A DNA stretch of 8,627 nt, taken from an uncultured Cellvibrio sp. (GTDB taxonomy: Bacteria > Pseudomonadota > Gammaproteobacteria > Pseudomonadales > Cellvibrionaceae). The notes beneath the pieces were generated by a model that saw nothing but the letters and a program-made list of their open reading frames with translations, was not told the origin of the DNA and searched no databases. Positions 1 to 7,350 of this stretch are shown here, piece by piece (positions within the stretch are counted from its first letter, which is position 1; each line of letters opens with the position of its first letter). The DNA lies in assembly GCA_946886255.1 (NCBI GenBank), contig CAMPIG010000189.1:1-8627 (forward strand). The letters run 5' to 3'. The position numbers and the translations under genes were made by a program.

Positions 1-897
1 ACCTTGTTGCGCAGGTTGATTGCCCTTTTCTCCTTCGACAACACCGCGTAGCGGTTCGACAATTGCCGGAGATGACATCGCCCGCACACGTTCAAGTTGC
101 TGATCAACGGGTGCGCCCGGGCGTTCTATCTTGCGCCGCGCAATCATCAAGGCTACACGGCGATTTTGCGCGCGGCCGGCCGGATGTTCATTACTTGCCA
201 CCGGTTGAAATTCTCCGAAACCGACTGCCGAGAGCCGTTGCGGCGCCACACCGCGTGCCGCTAATAATTTCACGATAGCGCTGGCGCGGGCGGAGGACAA
301 TTCCCAATTGCTCGGGTAACGGGGGTTACTGATAGGAATGTTGTCGGTGTAACCTTCTACCTGAATCGGATTGGGATAACCTTTAAGAATGCCGGCAATT
401 TCATCGAAGATCGCCTGGGCTTGCAAACTGAGTTCGGCACCGCCGGACGCAAACAAAATGCTGTCCTTGAGTTCGATTTGCAGCCACAACTCGTTACTGG
501 ATACCGACACCAATTCATCGTTAATCAAATCGGCAAAGCGTTCGTTAACTAGCGAGAAAATTTCCTGGAGCTGATCGGCTGACATCGACGCCGCGTCACC
601 AGCGCTTTCCTGTTCAACATCAATGGCACTGGGATCGGGACTGAGCGCCGGCTCACCCACCTGAATAGGGTTGATGATTTTCTCGATGGGATTGCTGGAT
701 GGGGTATCGGTTGTTATCTGACGCGAATTAAACGCGTGCTCAAAGGTTTCAGACAGCACCCGATATTTACTCTGATTGACTTGGGATATGGAATACATCA
801 CCACAAAAAACGCAAACAATAGCGTAATAAAATCGGCGTAAGAAACCAGCCAACGCTCCTGATTAACATGTACCTCTGCGTGTCTGCGGCGTACCAT
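1..897 (-). CDS. motD: MotD, MotB/OmpA-family flagellar stator protein (3' end beyond window)
   Basis: This is the peptidoglycan-anchored subunit of the MotC/MotD stator, which sits in the inner membrane and pairs with MotC to form the ion channel that drives the flagellar motor. It starts with ATG at 897-895, seven bases after an AGG in the upstream leader. The 299 codons down to the left edge contain no stop, so the C-terminal end is missing, probably by only a few residues. A short basic N-terminus (MVRRR) precedes one membrane helix at about 18-38. That helix opens with SYADFITLLFAFF, whose Asp22 matches the ion-binding Asp of MotB (D32 in E. coli). Residues about 60-110 form a plug/linker region. 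An OmpA-C peptidoglycan-binding domain covers about 135-255, with VEGYTDNIPI (180-189), NWELSSARA (197-205), VGFGEFQPV (225-233) and NRRV (245-248). It lies 26 bp after motC. MotD rather than MotB is inferred from its place after cheB-motC. Confidence 0.93.
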   Translation of the reverse strand, partial: MVRRRHAEVHVNQERWLVSYADFITLLFAFFVVMYSISQVNQSKYRVLSETFEHAFNSRQITTDTPSSNPIEKIINPIQVGEPALSPDPSAIDVEQESAGDAASMSADQLQEIFSLVNERFADLINDELVSVSSNELWLQIELKDSILFASGGAELSLQAQAIFDEIAGILKGYPNPIQVEGYTDNIPISNPRYPSNWELSSARASAIVKLLAARGVAPQRLSAVGFGEFQPVASNEHPAGRAQNRRVALMIARRKIERPGAPVDQQLERVRAMSSPAIVEPLRGVVEGEKGNQPAQQG

Positions 898-923
898 TGT
901 TTTACCTGTCCCGTACTGACAGC

Positions 924-1664
924 TCAGTGTAAATAGCCATTTAATTTCAATTCAATTGAGCGCGGGTTTTCACCGTCAGCAATCGAGATGATGCCTTCGA
1001 CCATCAACTCGCGGTATTGCGAGCGCTCGTTGATACACATGCGCAGCTTATTGGCGATGGGAATAAATAAAAGATTCGCCAATGCCACACCATAAATCGT
1101 GGCAACAAACGCAACCGCAATACCCGGCCCTAATTGCTCGGGATCTGCCAGGTTGCGCATGACGTGAATCAGTCCCATCACGGCGCCGATGATACCGATC
1201 GTTGGTGCATAGCCGCCCATACTTTCAAAAAACTTGATGGCATCCAGATCGCGCTGTTCGTCGATAATCAATTCCGCTTCCATGATGCGTCGAATAACTT
1301 CCGGCTCACTGCCATCAACCAGCAACTGTAAGCCTTTGCGCGCAAACCGATCTTTTTCGGAATCGGCAATATGTTCTAATCCGAGCAAACCTTCTTTGCG
1401 TGCGGCATGAGCCCAGCGCACTAATTTGCTGATGCCCTCTTTGAATGGATTATTCGGCGGACGAAAAACCCAGGGCAAAATTCTCCAGGCACGCTTCAAG
1501 CTATTTTTTGGTGTTTGCAACATGGCTGCACCAAAGGTACCGCCGATAACAATAAATGCCGCCGGCCCATTAATGAGCGATTGGATCGAACCACCTTCGA
1601 TAAAATTACCGCCGATCAACGCGGCAAAACCAATGATTACACCAAGTATACTGAGCACGTCCAC
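924..1664 (-). CDS. motC: MotC, MotA-family flagellar stator protein
   Basis: This is the multispanning stator subunit that joins MotD to make the torque-generating ion channel. At 246 residues it is shorter than E. coli MotA, as recalled for MotC proteins. Predicted membrane helices are at about 3-20, 33-50, 148-168 and 180-203, with a large cytoplasmic loop between helices 2 and 3. Key positions are visible: Pro154 in GYAPTIGIIG and Pro202 in FIPIANK correspond to the two conserved MotA prolines. Arg89 and Glu97 in the loop have the same spacing as the MotA charged residues that interact with FliG (R90 and E98 in E. coli). The start is GTG (1664-1662), backed by a strong GAGGTGA ribosome site six bases upstream and by the family N-terminus MDVLSxxGxxxxF. 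Only one base separates the cheB stop from this start, so translation is probably coupled to cheB. Confidence 0.95.
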   Translation of the reverse strand: MDVLSILGVIIGFAALIGGNFIEGGSIQSLINGPAAFIVIGGTFGAAMLQTPKNSLKRAWRILPWVFRPPNNPFKEGISKLVRWAHAARKEGLLGLEHIADSEKDRFARKGLQLLVDGSEPEVIRRIMEAELIIDEQRDLDAIKFFESMGGYAPTIGIIGAVMGLIHVMRNLADPEQLGPGIAVAFVATIYGVALANLLFIPIANKLRMCINERSQYRELMVEGIISIADGENPRSIELKLNGYLH

Positions 1665-1665
1665 G

Positions 1666-2781
1666 TTACATCACCTCACGTACCAATCGTGGACCGATGT
1701 CTTTCAAGCTCAACACCTTATCCGTTAACTGCGCTTTGGCCACCGCCATCGGCATGCCATAAATGACACAACTGGCTTCATCCTGTGACCATATAGAAGA
1801 ACCTGCTTGTTTCAATAAGCGCGCACCGTTGCACCCATCAGAGCCCATCCCGGTCAACACAATGCCCAGGACTTTGTCGCCATAGGTGTTGGCGGCTGAG
1901 CCAAAAGTAATATCGAGTGAGGGTTTATAATTGACACGATTATCGTCGGGTAAAATCTTGACGCAACCACCATTACGCCTGTCCAGCATCAGTTGCTTGC
2001 CGCCAGGTGCAAGCAAAGCAAGACCGGGTTGTAAGAGATCACCATCCACCGCTTCGCGCACGCCAATTTTGCATTGGCGATTTAATCGCTCAGCAAATGC
2101 CTTGGTGAAATTTTCCGGCATATGCTGAACCAGCACAATGGGCAGAGGAAAGTCTTGCGGCAGGCCAATCAGTACTTCGCTCAACGCAACCGGGCCACCG
2201 GTAGATGCGCCAATCACCAACAATTTTGGGGGTTTCTTCAACCGATAATTATCGGCTATCGCGCTGGAAACTTTCGGTACCGGTGCTATCGGTTTGGGCG
2301 ATGCAATCGGCGCAACGGGTGCAACGCTGCCAATCGGTTGTGGACGAGTCGGCGCACTGGGCAAAGTTGTACCGGAACGATAGGCGGAACGACCCAAGGT
2401 TAATAAACGTTCGTGCAGTTTTTCTTTCAGCGCACTGGAATTGCGTGACACCTCTGCAAAATCCTTGGGGATAAAGTCCATCGCCCCCGCCGCTAGCGCA
2501 TCGAGAGTAATGCGTGCACCTTCATAAGTTAGCGAGGAAAACATCAGGATGGGTACAGGACGGTTGGCCATGATGTGCTTGACGGCAGTGACACCATCCA
2601 TCACCGGCATTTCAAAGTCCATGGTGATGATGTCCGGACGTAACTCTGCGGCTTTTTCAACCGCTTCACGACCATTGCTGGCAATACCAACCACCTGCAA
2701 GTCGGGGTGCTGACCAATAATCTCCTTCAACCGAAGCTGGAAGAAATTGGAATCGTCGACAATCAACACCCTCAATGGCAT
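1666..2781 (-). CDS. cheB: CheB, chemotaxis receptor methylesterase/deamidase response regulator
   Basis: This cytoplasmic enzyme removes methyl groups from glutamates of chemoreceptors after phosphorylation by CheA, giving adaptation. The receiver domain spans about 1-125, with Asp9/Asp10, phospho-acceptor Asp55 in TMDFEMPVMDG, Ser82/Ser83 and Lys106 (FIPKDF). A proline- and alanine-rich linker runs from about 140 to 173. The methylesterase domain spans about 185-371. Its likely catalytic triad is Ser193 in GASTGG, His220 in VQHMP and Asp315 in TGMGSDG. The 371 residues are somewhat more than in E. coli (349), and the extra length is mostly linker. I chose ATG at 2781 because GGAG lies eight bases upstream. 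An in-frame TTG at 2787 would add two residues, but only two bases would separate it from that site. The gene lies 71 bp after cheA and one base before motC. Confidence 0.96.
   Translation of the reverse strand: MPLRVLIVDDSNFFQLRLKEIIGQHPDLQVVGIASNGREAVEKAAELRPDIITMDFEMPVMDGVTAVKHIMANRPVPILMFSSLTYEGARITLDALAAGAMDFIPKDFAEVSRNSSALKEKLHERLLTLGRSAYRSGTTLPSAPTRPQPIGSVAPVAPIASPKPIAPVPKVSSAIADNYRLKKPPKLLVIGASTGGPVALSEVLIGLPQDFPLPIVLVQHMPENFTKAFAERLNRQCKIGVREAVDGDLLQPGLALLAPGGKQLMLDRRNGGCVKILPDDNRVNYKPSLDITFGSAANTYGDKVLGIVLTGMGSDGCNGARLLKQAGSSIWSQDEASCVIYGMPMAVAKAQLTDKVLSLKDIGPRLVREVM
1671..1677 (-). promoter_or_regulatory. Strong ribosome binding site for motC, inside the end of cheB
   Basis: Read on the minus strand the bases are GAGGTGA, a seven-base match to the anti-Shine-Dalgarno sequence, six bases before the GTG start of motC. 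It lies within the last codons of cheB, so ribosomes finishing cheB could reload directly. It is the main reason for accepting a GTG start. Confidence 0.8.
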
Positions 2782-2789
2782 GAACAATA

Positions 2790-2793
2790 CTCC
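2790..2793 (-). promoter_or_regulatory. Ribosome binding site deciding the cheB start
   Basis: GGAG on the minus strand lies eight bases before ATG at 2781, and only two bases before the alternative TTG at 2787. This favours the ATG. Confidence 0.6.
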
Positions 2794-2852
2794 GCAACGT
2801 CATACTGTGTAACAGCATCCGTTGCATTCAAAAAAGTTGATGATGTGTGGAT

Positions 2853-5132
2853 TTAATTATGTCCCCACGAATTTGTACCGCGCGCATAGCGGCGCAACAA
2901 ACCGGGCACATCGAGGATCAGGGCAATGGTACCGTCACCGGTAATTGTGGCACCGGCCATGCCGGGTGTACCTTGCAACATTTTACCCAAAGGTTTGATA
3001 ACCACTTCTTCCTGGCCGATGAGTTGGTCAACCACAAAACCGACACGGCGTGTACCAACACTGACAATCACCACATGGGCTTCGGCCTGCAAACGAACAC
3101 TTTCCGTACCTTTTACCAACCATTGTTTTAAGTGAAACAGGGGAATTGCCTGGTCGCGAATAGCGATACATTCTTGCCCATCCACCACATGGCTTTTTCG
3201 CAAATCCATGTGAAAGATTTCATTTACACTGGCCAGCGGCAAGGCAAAGGTTTGTTGGCCCAACATAATCATCAACGTCGGCATAATCGCCAGGGTCAGT
3301 GGCACCTTGATAATCAGACGTGTGCCCTTGCCTATCGTCGACTGAATTTCGACAGAGCCATTTAATTGGGCAATCTTGGTTTTCACCACGTCCATACCCA
3401 CACCGCGACCGGACACATCAGAAATTTCTTTTTTGGTGGAGAAGCCGGGCGCAAAGATCAGATTAAACGCTTCGGTATCCGATAAACGATTTGCGGTGTC
3501 TTCATCAAACATACCTCGTTCTACCGCAATCCTGCGTAATTTTGCGGGGTCCATACCGGCGCCATCGTCGGTAATCGACAGCAAGATATGGTCGCCTTCC
3601 TGTTCCGCCGATAACACAATCTTGCCCACACGCGGTTTGCCGCTGGCTTCGCGGATCTCCGGCAACTCAATGCCGTGATCGACTGAATTGCGTACCAAGT
3701 GCACCAGCGGATCAGCAAGCGCTTCCACCAGGTTTTTATCAAGATCGGTTTCTTCACCGACCAAATCCAGATTGATTTCCTTTTTAAGGCTGCGCGCCAA
3801 ATCGCGTACCACACGCGGAAAACGGCCGAACACTTTTTTGATCGGCTGCATCCGGGTTTTCATCACGGATGTTTGTAAATCGGCGGTTACAACATCAAGG
3901 TTGGCAACGGCTTTGACCAAGGCTTCATCTTGTGAACCCGTACCCAGGCGTACCAAACGGTTACGCACCAGCACCAATTCACCCACCATATTCATAATGT
4001 CGTCCAGACGCTGGGTATCGACCCGCACGGTGGTCTCAACTGCGGGCGGCGTACCGGCAAATTCTTTTTCTGCCACTGGTGCGACAGCTGCTGGTTTTGC
4101 TGTTTTAGCCGGTTCAGATTTTGGTGCCGCTGCCGGTTTGGCGGTGCTGCTTGCCGGCACTGCTTTTGTCGATGCCTGGGCGGGCGTTTTGGCTACTGAT
4201 GCTTTGGCGGTGGGCGCTTTACCCTTGCCATGCAATTGGTCGAGCAGCGCTTCAAATTCATCTTCGGAAATCAGATCGGCATTGTCTGACGTTGCAGAAA
4301 CAACGGGAGCTGTGTTGTCAGTTTTTTTTGCGACGGTTTTTCCGTTTGTCGGTGCCGTGTTAACAGGAGCATTCGCCTTGCCACCTGCAGGCCCCTTGCC
4401 TCTGCCGTGCAATTGATCCAGCAGTGCTTCAAATTCATCATCGGTAATATCATCATTGTTTGATGATATTACCGCTGGTTTGGCTATTGTCGCCGGCTGA
4501 TTGTTACCGGCCGGTCCTTTACCCTTACCGTGTAACTGGTCGAGTAGCGCTTCAAATTCGTCTTCACTGATATCATCAGTTGTGGCTGTCGCTGCCGTTT
4601 TAGCCGTGGGGCTATCATCGGCAATCGCATTGAGCAATTCTTCAAATTCTTCGTCGGTAATATCGCCTTGCGCAGCAGCGTCGGTTTCACCCGACTCAGC
4701 GAGGGGAACTTCGGCGGTGGACGCATCAGCTTCGGCGAGATCGCGGCAGGATACAAGACGCTCGAGCGCCGCAATCAATGCGGGATCGACTGGTGGCAAG
4801 GGCTCACGTTGGGAGACTAATTCAAATTGTTGATTTACTGCATCCAGCGCTTGCAACACCACGTCCATCAATTCAGGCGTAACACTGCGTTTGCCGTTGC
4901 GCAAAATATCGAAAAGATTTTCAGTCACATGGCAGCAATCCACCATGGGCGCTAATTGCAAAAAGCCAGCACCGCCTTTAACGGTGTGAAAGCCGCGAAA
5001 GATCGCGTTCAATAAATTGTTATCGTCCGGGCGTTGTTCCAGGTCGACCAATTGTTGCGAGAGGCGCTCTAAAATCTCGCCGGCTTCCACCAGGAAGTCC
5101 TGAAGAATGTCCTCGTCGTCACCAAAACTCAT
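2853..5132 (-). CDS. cheA: CheA, chemotaxis sensor histidine kinase
   Basis: This cytoplasmic kinase of the chemoreceptor array autophosphorylates and passes phosphate to CheY and CheB. At 759 residues it is longer than E. coli CheA (654). The P1/HPt domain covers about 1-105, with the phospho-His at 49 in FRGFHTVKGG. Residues about 131-360 form a low-complexity Ala/Pro/Lys-rich linker carrying four copies of an acidic motif (see the repeat entry). No ordinary P2 domain is recognisable there. P3 dimerisation helices cover about 365-430. The P4 ATPase domain has an N box at 478-487 (HLVRNSVDHG), G1 at 522-528 (DDGAGMD), F box at 560-566 (FAPGFST), G2 at 575-581 (GRGVGMD) and G3 at 601-604 (GKGT). 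The P5 CheW-like domain covers about 612-750. There is no C-terminal receiver. ATG at 5132 has AGAGGG seven bases upstream. The gene lies 37 bp after cheZ. Confidence 0.97.
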   Translation of the reverse strand: MSFGDDEDILQDFLVEAGEILERLSQQLVDLEQRPDDNNLLNAIFRGFHTVKGGAGFLQLAPMVDCCHVTENLFDILRNGKRSVTPELMDVVLQALDAVNQQFELVSQREPLPPVDPALIAALERLVSCRDLAEADASTAEVPLAESGETDAAAQGDITDEEFEELLNAIADDSPTAKTAATATTDDISEDEFEALLDQLHGKGKGPAGNNQPATIAKPAVISSNNDDITDDEFEALLDQLHGRGKGPAGGKANAPVNTAPTNGKTVAKKTDNTAPVVSATSDNADLISEDEFEALLDQLHGKGKAPTAKASVAKTPAQASTKAVPASSTAKPAAAPKSEPAKTAKPAAVAPVAEKEFAGTPPAVETTVRVDTQRLDDIMNMVGELVLVRNRLVRLGTGSQDEALVKAVANLDVVTADLQTSVMKTRMQPIKKVFGRFPRVVRDLARSLKKEINLDLVGEETDLDKNLVEALADPLVHLVRNSVDHGIELPEIREASGKPRVGKIVLSAEQEGDHILLSITDDGAGMDPAKLRRIAVERGMFDEDTANRLSDTEAFNLIFAPGFSTKKEISDVSGRGVGMDVVKTKIAQLNGSVEIQSTIGKGTRLIIKVPLTLAIMPTLMIMLGQQTFALPLASVNEIFHMDLRKSHVVDGQECIAIRDQAIPLFHLKQWLVKGTESVRLQAEAHVVIVSVGTRRVGFVVDQLIGQEEVVIKPLGKMLQGTPGMAGATITGDGTIALILDVPGLLRRYARGTNSWGHN
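4203..4664 (-). repeat. Four-copy acidic peptide repeat in the CheA linker
   Basis: Within cheA a motif of the form (I/S/T)(E/D)(D)EFEALLDQLHG(K/R)GK recurs. Copy 1 is degenerate (DITDEEFEELLNAI, residues 157-170, bases 4623-4664). Copy 2 covers residues 187-209 (4506-4574), copy 3 residues 228-251 (4380-4451) and copy 4 residues 286-310 (4203-4277). The spacing of copies is irregular, about 30, 41 and 59 residues, and the intervening sequence is Ala/Pro/Lys/Asn-rich. Copies 2-4 share the 11-residue core DEFEALLDQLH exactly, yet 8 of its 11 codons differ at the third base among them. Each unit looks like a short acidic amphipathic helix followed by a basic GKGK tail. Confidence 0.9.
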
Positions 5133-5169
5133 TCATCAACCCTCTGCAACTTGAGTTGCGTACCCCAAG

Positions 5170-5970
5170 TTAAAAACCCAGACTCGACAACAAGTCATCA
5201 ACTTCATCTTGCCCGGAAACCACATCCGCACGCGACGGATTGATTTGTGGCCCCTCGGCTTCTGTTTTACGTTTTTGAATCAAGGCTTCTTGTGCAGAAT
5301 TATCGGCACCGGCTGCCAAACCTGTAATTTCTTCAACTTGCCCCGCAATTCGTACCAGGCTGACCAGATCCTGTTCTACTTCATTGATCAAACCGATAAC
5401 CCGTTTTAGCACTTGTCCGGTAAGATCCTGGAAACCTTGTTCCAGAATAATTTCTTGCAGATTACGCCCTAATTGTTCAGTGCCGATGGCCATCTGCGCC
5501 AGGAAGTCGTCCATCCGACCGTATAGGGTACGAAATTCATCCGGTGACATTTCACGTCGTTTGAGGCGCGCCCACTGGTCGCGCAACACGCTGGCTTCCT
5601 GACCGAGATTCATCGCAATCGGCGCGGCTTCATCCACCATATCCATGGTTTTTTCAGCCGCTTTCTGGGTCAGTTCAATAACGTAATTCAGGCGGTTGGA
5701 AGCGTCCCGGATCTCGGAAGATTCAACCTTGGGTGGCTCTTTCGTCAGATCGGCGTCCACATGGAAATTCACGATCGCGTTGTGCAATGCGCGGGTTAAA
5801 TGACCGACGGATTGAAAAATATGCCGGTCCCGGAACTCAAGCATGGCGTGGATTAATTGCGAGGCATCTTCAAATTGATCACCTTGCAATTTTTCGGTCA
5901 ATAATTTCGCGCACTCTTTCAACTCAGAAATGAATTCTTCGTTTTGGTGCAGCTGAAGTTCTGATGCCAT
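5170..5970 (-). CDS. cheZ: CheZ, CheY-P phosphatase
   Basis: This cytoplasmic protein speeds the dephosphorylation of CheY-P and so ends the motor-reversal signal. It is almost wholly helical, consistent with the long four-helix-bundle dimer of the family. The active-site segment QDLTGQ is at 181-186. Asp182 and Gln186 match the catalytic pair of E. coli CheZ (D143/Q147). The extreme C-terminus, QDEVDDLLSSLGF (254-266), matches the family's CheY-binding helix. It is joined by a variable linker at about 215-250. At 266 residues it is longer than E. coli CheZ (214). ATG at 5970 has AGG seven bases upstream. It sits 57 bp after cheY and 37 bp before cheA, as expected for one operon. Confidence 0.96.
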   Translation of the reverse strand: MASELQLHQNEEFISELKECAKLLTEKLQGDQFEDASQLIHAMLEFRDRHIFQSVGHLTRALHNAIVNFHVDADLTKEPPKVESSEIRDASNRLNYVIELTQKAAEKTMDMVDEAAPIAMNLGQEASVLRDQWARLKRREMSPDEFRTLYGRMDDFLAQMAIGTEQLGRNLQEIILEQGFQDLTGQVLKRVIGLINEVEQDLVSLVRIAGQVEEITGLAAGADNSAQEALIQKRKTEAEGPQINPSRADVVSGQDEVDDLLSSLGF

Positions 5971-6027
5971 TACAACGCCTTATTGTCTATTTCGCATTGT
6001 CATTTGAATCTTGTTGCGCTGTGTCAA

Positions 6028-6411
6028 TTACCCGACACGCTCGAAGATTTTTTCTATTTTTTCTTTCAGTGCCTGGGCCGTGAATGGCTTGACCACATAA
6101 CCGTTGACGCCCGCCTGGGCAGCTTCAATAATCTGGTCGCGTTTGGCCTCGGCGGTCACCATCAATACCGGCAGCGCAGACAGTTTTTCATCCGCCCGCA
6201 CAGCGCGCAGCAAATCGATACCGGTCATACCGGGCATATTCCAGTCGGTGACCAGAAAATCGAAATCGCCACTCCTCAACATCGGCAGTGCGGTCACCCC
6301 ATCATCAGCTTCATGGGTGTTGGAAAACCCCAGATCTCTGAGCAGATTTTTGATAATCCGTCGCATGGTCGAAAAATCATCGACTATCAGGATTTTCATG
6401 TTCTTATCCAA
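6028..6411 (-). CDS. cheY: CheY, chemotaxis response regulator
   Basis: This single-domain receiver, when phosphorylated by CheA, binds the flagellar switch (FliM) to change rotation. It has 127 residues from the TTG start. Active-site residues are all present: Asp11/Asp12, phospho-acceptor Asp56 in VTDWNMPGM, Thr86, Tyr105 and Lys108 in VVKPF. These are one less than the E. coli numbers (57, 87, 106, 109). I chose TTG at 6411 because GAGG lies five bases upstream and because the extra residues MDKN resemble the N-termini I recall for Vibrio and Shewanella CheY. An ATG at 6399 would give a 123-residue protein starting [10 protein letters not shown], the Pseudomonas-like form, with only a weak GGA seven bases upstream. 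The gene follows a 159-bp spacer after fliA. Confidence 0.95.
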   Translation of the reverse strand: MDKNMKILIVDDFSTMRRIIKNLLRDLGFSNTHEADDGVTALPMLRSGDFDFLVTDWNMPGMTGIDLLRAVRADEKLSALPVLMVTAEAKRDQIIEAAQAGVNGYVVKPFTAQALKEKIEKIFERVG

Positions 6412-6570
6412 TGCAACCTCCGTCTACCCATGGCGGGAATTTCATTTACTTTTAGTCTAGTCGCTGTTATTGCAGTAGCCAGTTTTTCACAGGTTTTCTG
6501 TCAGCCGATTCGACGACTCCAAAGACCCCGCTACAACGGCGCGCCAAAGTACCGGCAAAACACCGGTCGG
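6412..6570 (-). other. fliA-cheY spacer, second longest gene-free stretch
   Basis: This 159-bp stretch holds the cheY ribosome site and a small inverted repeat just after the fliA stop (ACCGG at 6551-6555, CCGGT at 6563-6567, seven-base loop). The repeat has no run of T after it in the direction of transcription, so it does not read as an intrinsic terminator. I found no convincing sigma-28, sigma-54 or sigma-70 promoter, although this is where a chemotaxis promoter would be expected. Confidence 0.5.
6417..6420 (-). promoter_or_regulatory. Ribosome binding site favouring the TTG start of cheY
   Basis: GAGG on the minus strand is five bases before TTG at 6411, a good distance. It is 17 bases before ATG at 6399, too far to serve that codon directly. 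Confidence 0.5.
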
Positions 6571-7317
6571 TCAATCACCACTGCGCCACTCCGCCATGCG
6601 CGCGCGCAGGCGTAAAGCAGCTTGGCTGTGAATCTGGCTGATGCGCGATTCACTCACACCCAACACCTGCCCGATTTCTTTCAGATTCAATTCTTCGTCG
6701 TAATACAGCGCCAACACCAGACGTTCGCGCTCAGGCAGTTGCGTTATCGCCTGTGCCAGCGAGCGCTTTAATGCATCGCGCTGAATACCTTCGAGAGGAC
6801 TGGCAAATGCGCTGCTGGATTCACTCGCATCAATATTGCTGTCTTCTTCGCCAAAGGTTTCTTCGTAACTAAACAGGCGGCTGCAACTGGAGTCTTGCAG
6901 CATTGCAAAATATTCTTCAACCGGAATGCCCAGTTCATTTGCCACTTCGGTGTCCCGTGCATCGCGACCGGTACGCGCCTCCACCGTGCGAATAGCTTGG
7001 GCAATAAGGCGGGAGTTGCGATGAACCGAGCGCGGCGCCCAATCGCCACGACGCATCTCATCGACGATGGCACCGCGAATACGGATGCCGGCATAGGTTT
7101 CAAAACTCGCGCCGCGCGATGCATCATATTTTTGCGCGGCTTCCAGCAAACCGATCATGCCCGCCTGAATTAAATCATCAACCTGCACGCAGGCCGGCAT
7201 GCGCACCATCATGTGATAGGCAATTCGCTTGACCAAGGGCGCATAATCTTCAACACAAATCTGATTAGCGTGTTGTTTCGTTTTATCGTACATGGCTAAT
7301 CCATCGACTGCGGCCAT
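6571..7317 (-). CDS. fliA: FliA, flagellar sigma factor 28
   Basis: This sigma factor directs RNA polymerase to late flagellar and chemotaxis promoters and in related bacteria is held inactive by FlgM until the hook is complete. The 248 residues are typical. Region 2 covers about 25-98, with YAPLVKRIAYH, VQVDDLIQAGMIGLLEA and FETYAGIRIRGA. It is followed by RGDWAPRSVHRNSR (90-103), leading into region 3 (about 100-145). An acidic, serine-rich linker covers about 151-177. Region 4 (about 183-240) has LPERERLVLALYYDEELNLK and the helix-turn-helix LKEIGQVLGVSESRISQIHS. ATG at 7317 has AAGG eight bases upstream. A second ATG at 7293 (residue 9) lacks a good site, and the N-terminus MAAVDGLAMY resembles that recalled for Pseudomonas FliA. 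The gene begins 33 bp after fleN, consistent with co-transcription. Confidence 0.97.
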   Translation of the reverse strand: MAAVDGLAMYDKTKQHANQICVEDYAPLVKRIAYHMMVRMPACVQVDDLIQAGMIGLLEAAQKYDASRGASFETYAGIRIRGAIVDEMRRGDWAPRSVHRNSRLIAQAIRTVEARTGRDARDTEVANELGIPVEEYFAMLQDSSCSRLFSYEETFGEEDSNIDASESSSAFASPLEGIQRDALKRSLAQAITQLPERERLVLALYYDEELNLKEIGQVLGVSESRISQIHSQAALRLRARMAEWRSGD

Positions 7318-7350
7318 ACTGATTACCTTCGATCACTGCCCATCGCGGGA

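Noticed and set aside
3688..4416. 242-codon open frame on the plus strand
   Set aside because: It is antisense to cheA across the linker and P3/P4 region. Its Ala/Ser/Val-rich product mirrors the biased codons of cheA, and it has no family resemblance or ribosome site that I can see.
6022..6027. TTGACA on the minus strand just after the cheY stop, a perfect -35 hexamer
   Set aside because: The hexamer 17 bases downstream is AATGAC, only three of six for a -10, and other spacings are no better. An internal cheZ promoter is not supported.
6427..6454. TAAA-N16-GCC resembling a sigma-28 promoter before cheY
   Set aside because: The second half reads GCCATGGG against GCCGATAA, the gap is one base too long, and the transcript would start at about the ribosome site itself.
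6501..6510. GCCGAT on the plus strand resembling a sigma-28 -10 element
   Set aside because: It points away from the genes and no TAAA element lies at the right distance upstream.
6551..6567. ACCGG-N7-CCGGT hairpin after fliA as a terminator
   Set aside because: The stem is only five base pairs and no T run follows in the direction of transcription.
5983..6615. 210-codon open frame on the plus strand
   Set aside because: It overlaps all of cheY and the end of fliA on the opposite strand. Both of those are certain genes, and the product shows no recognisable motif.
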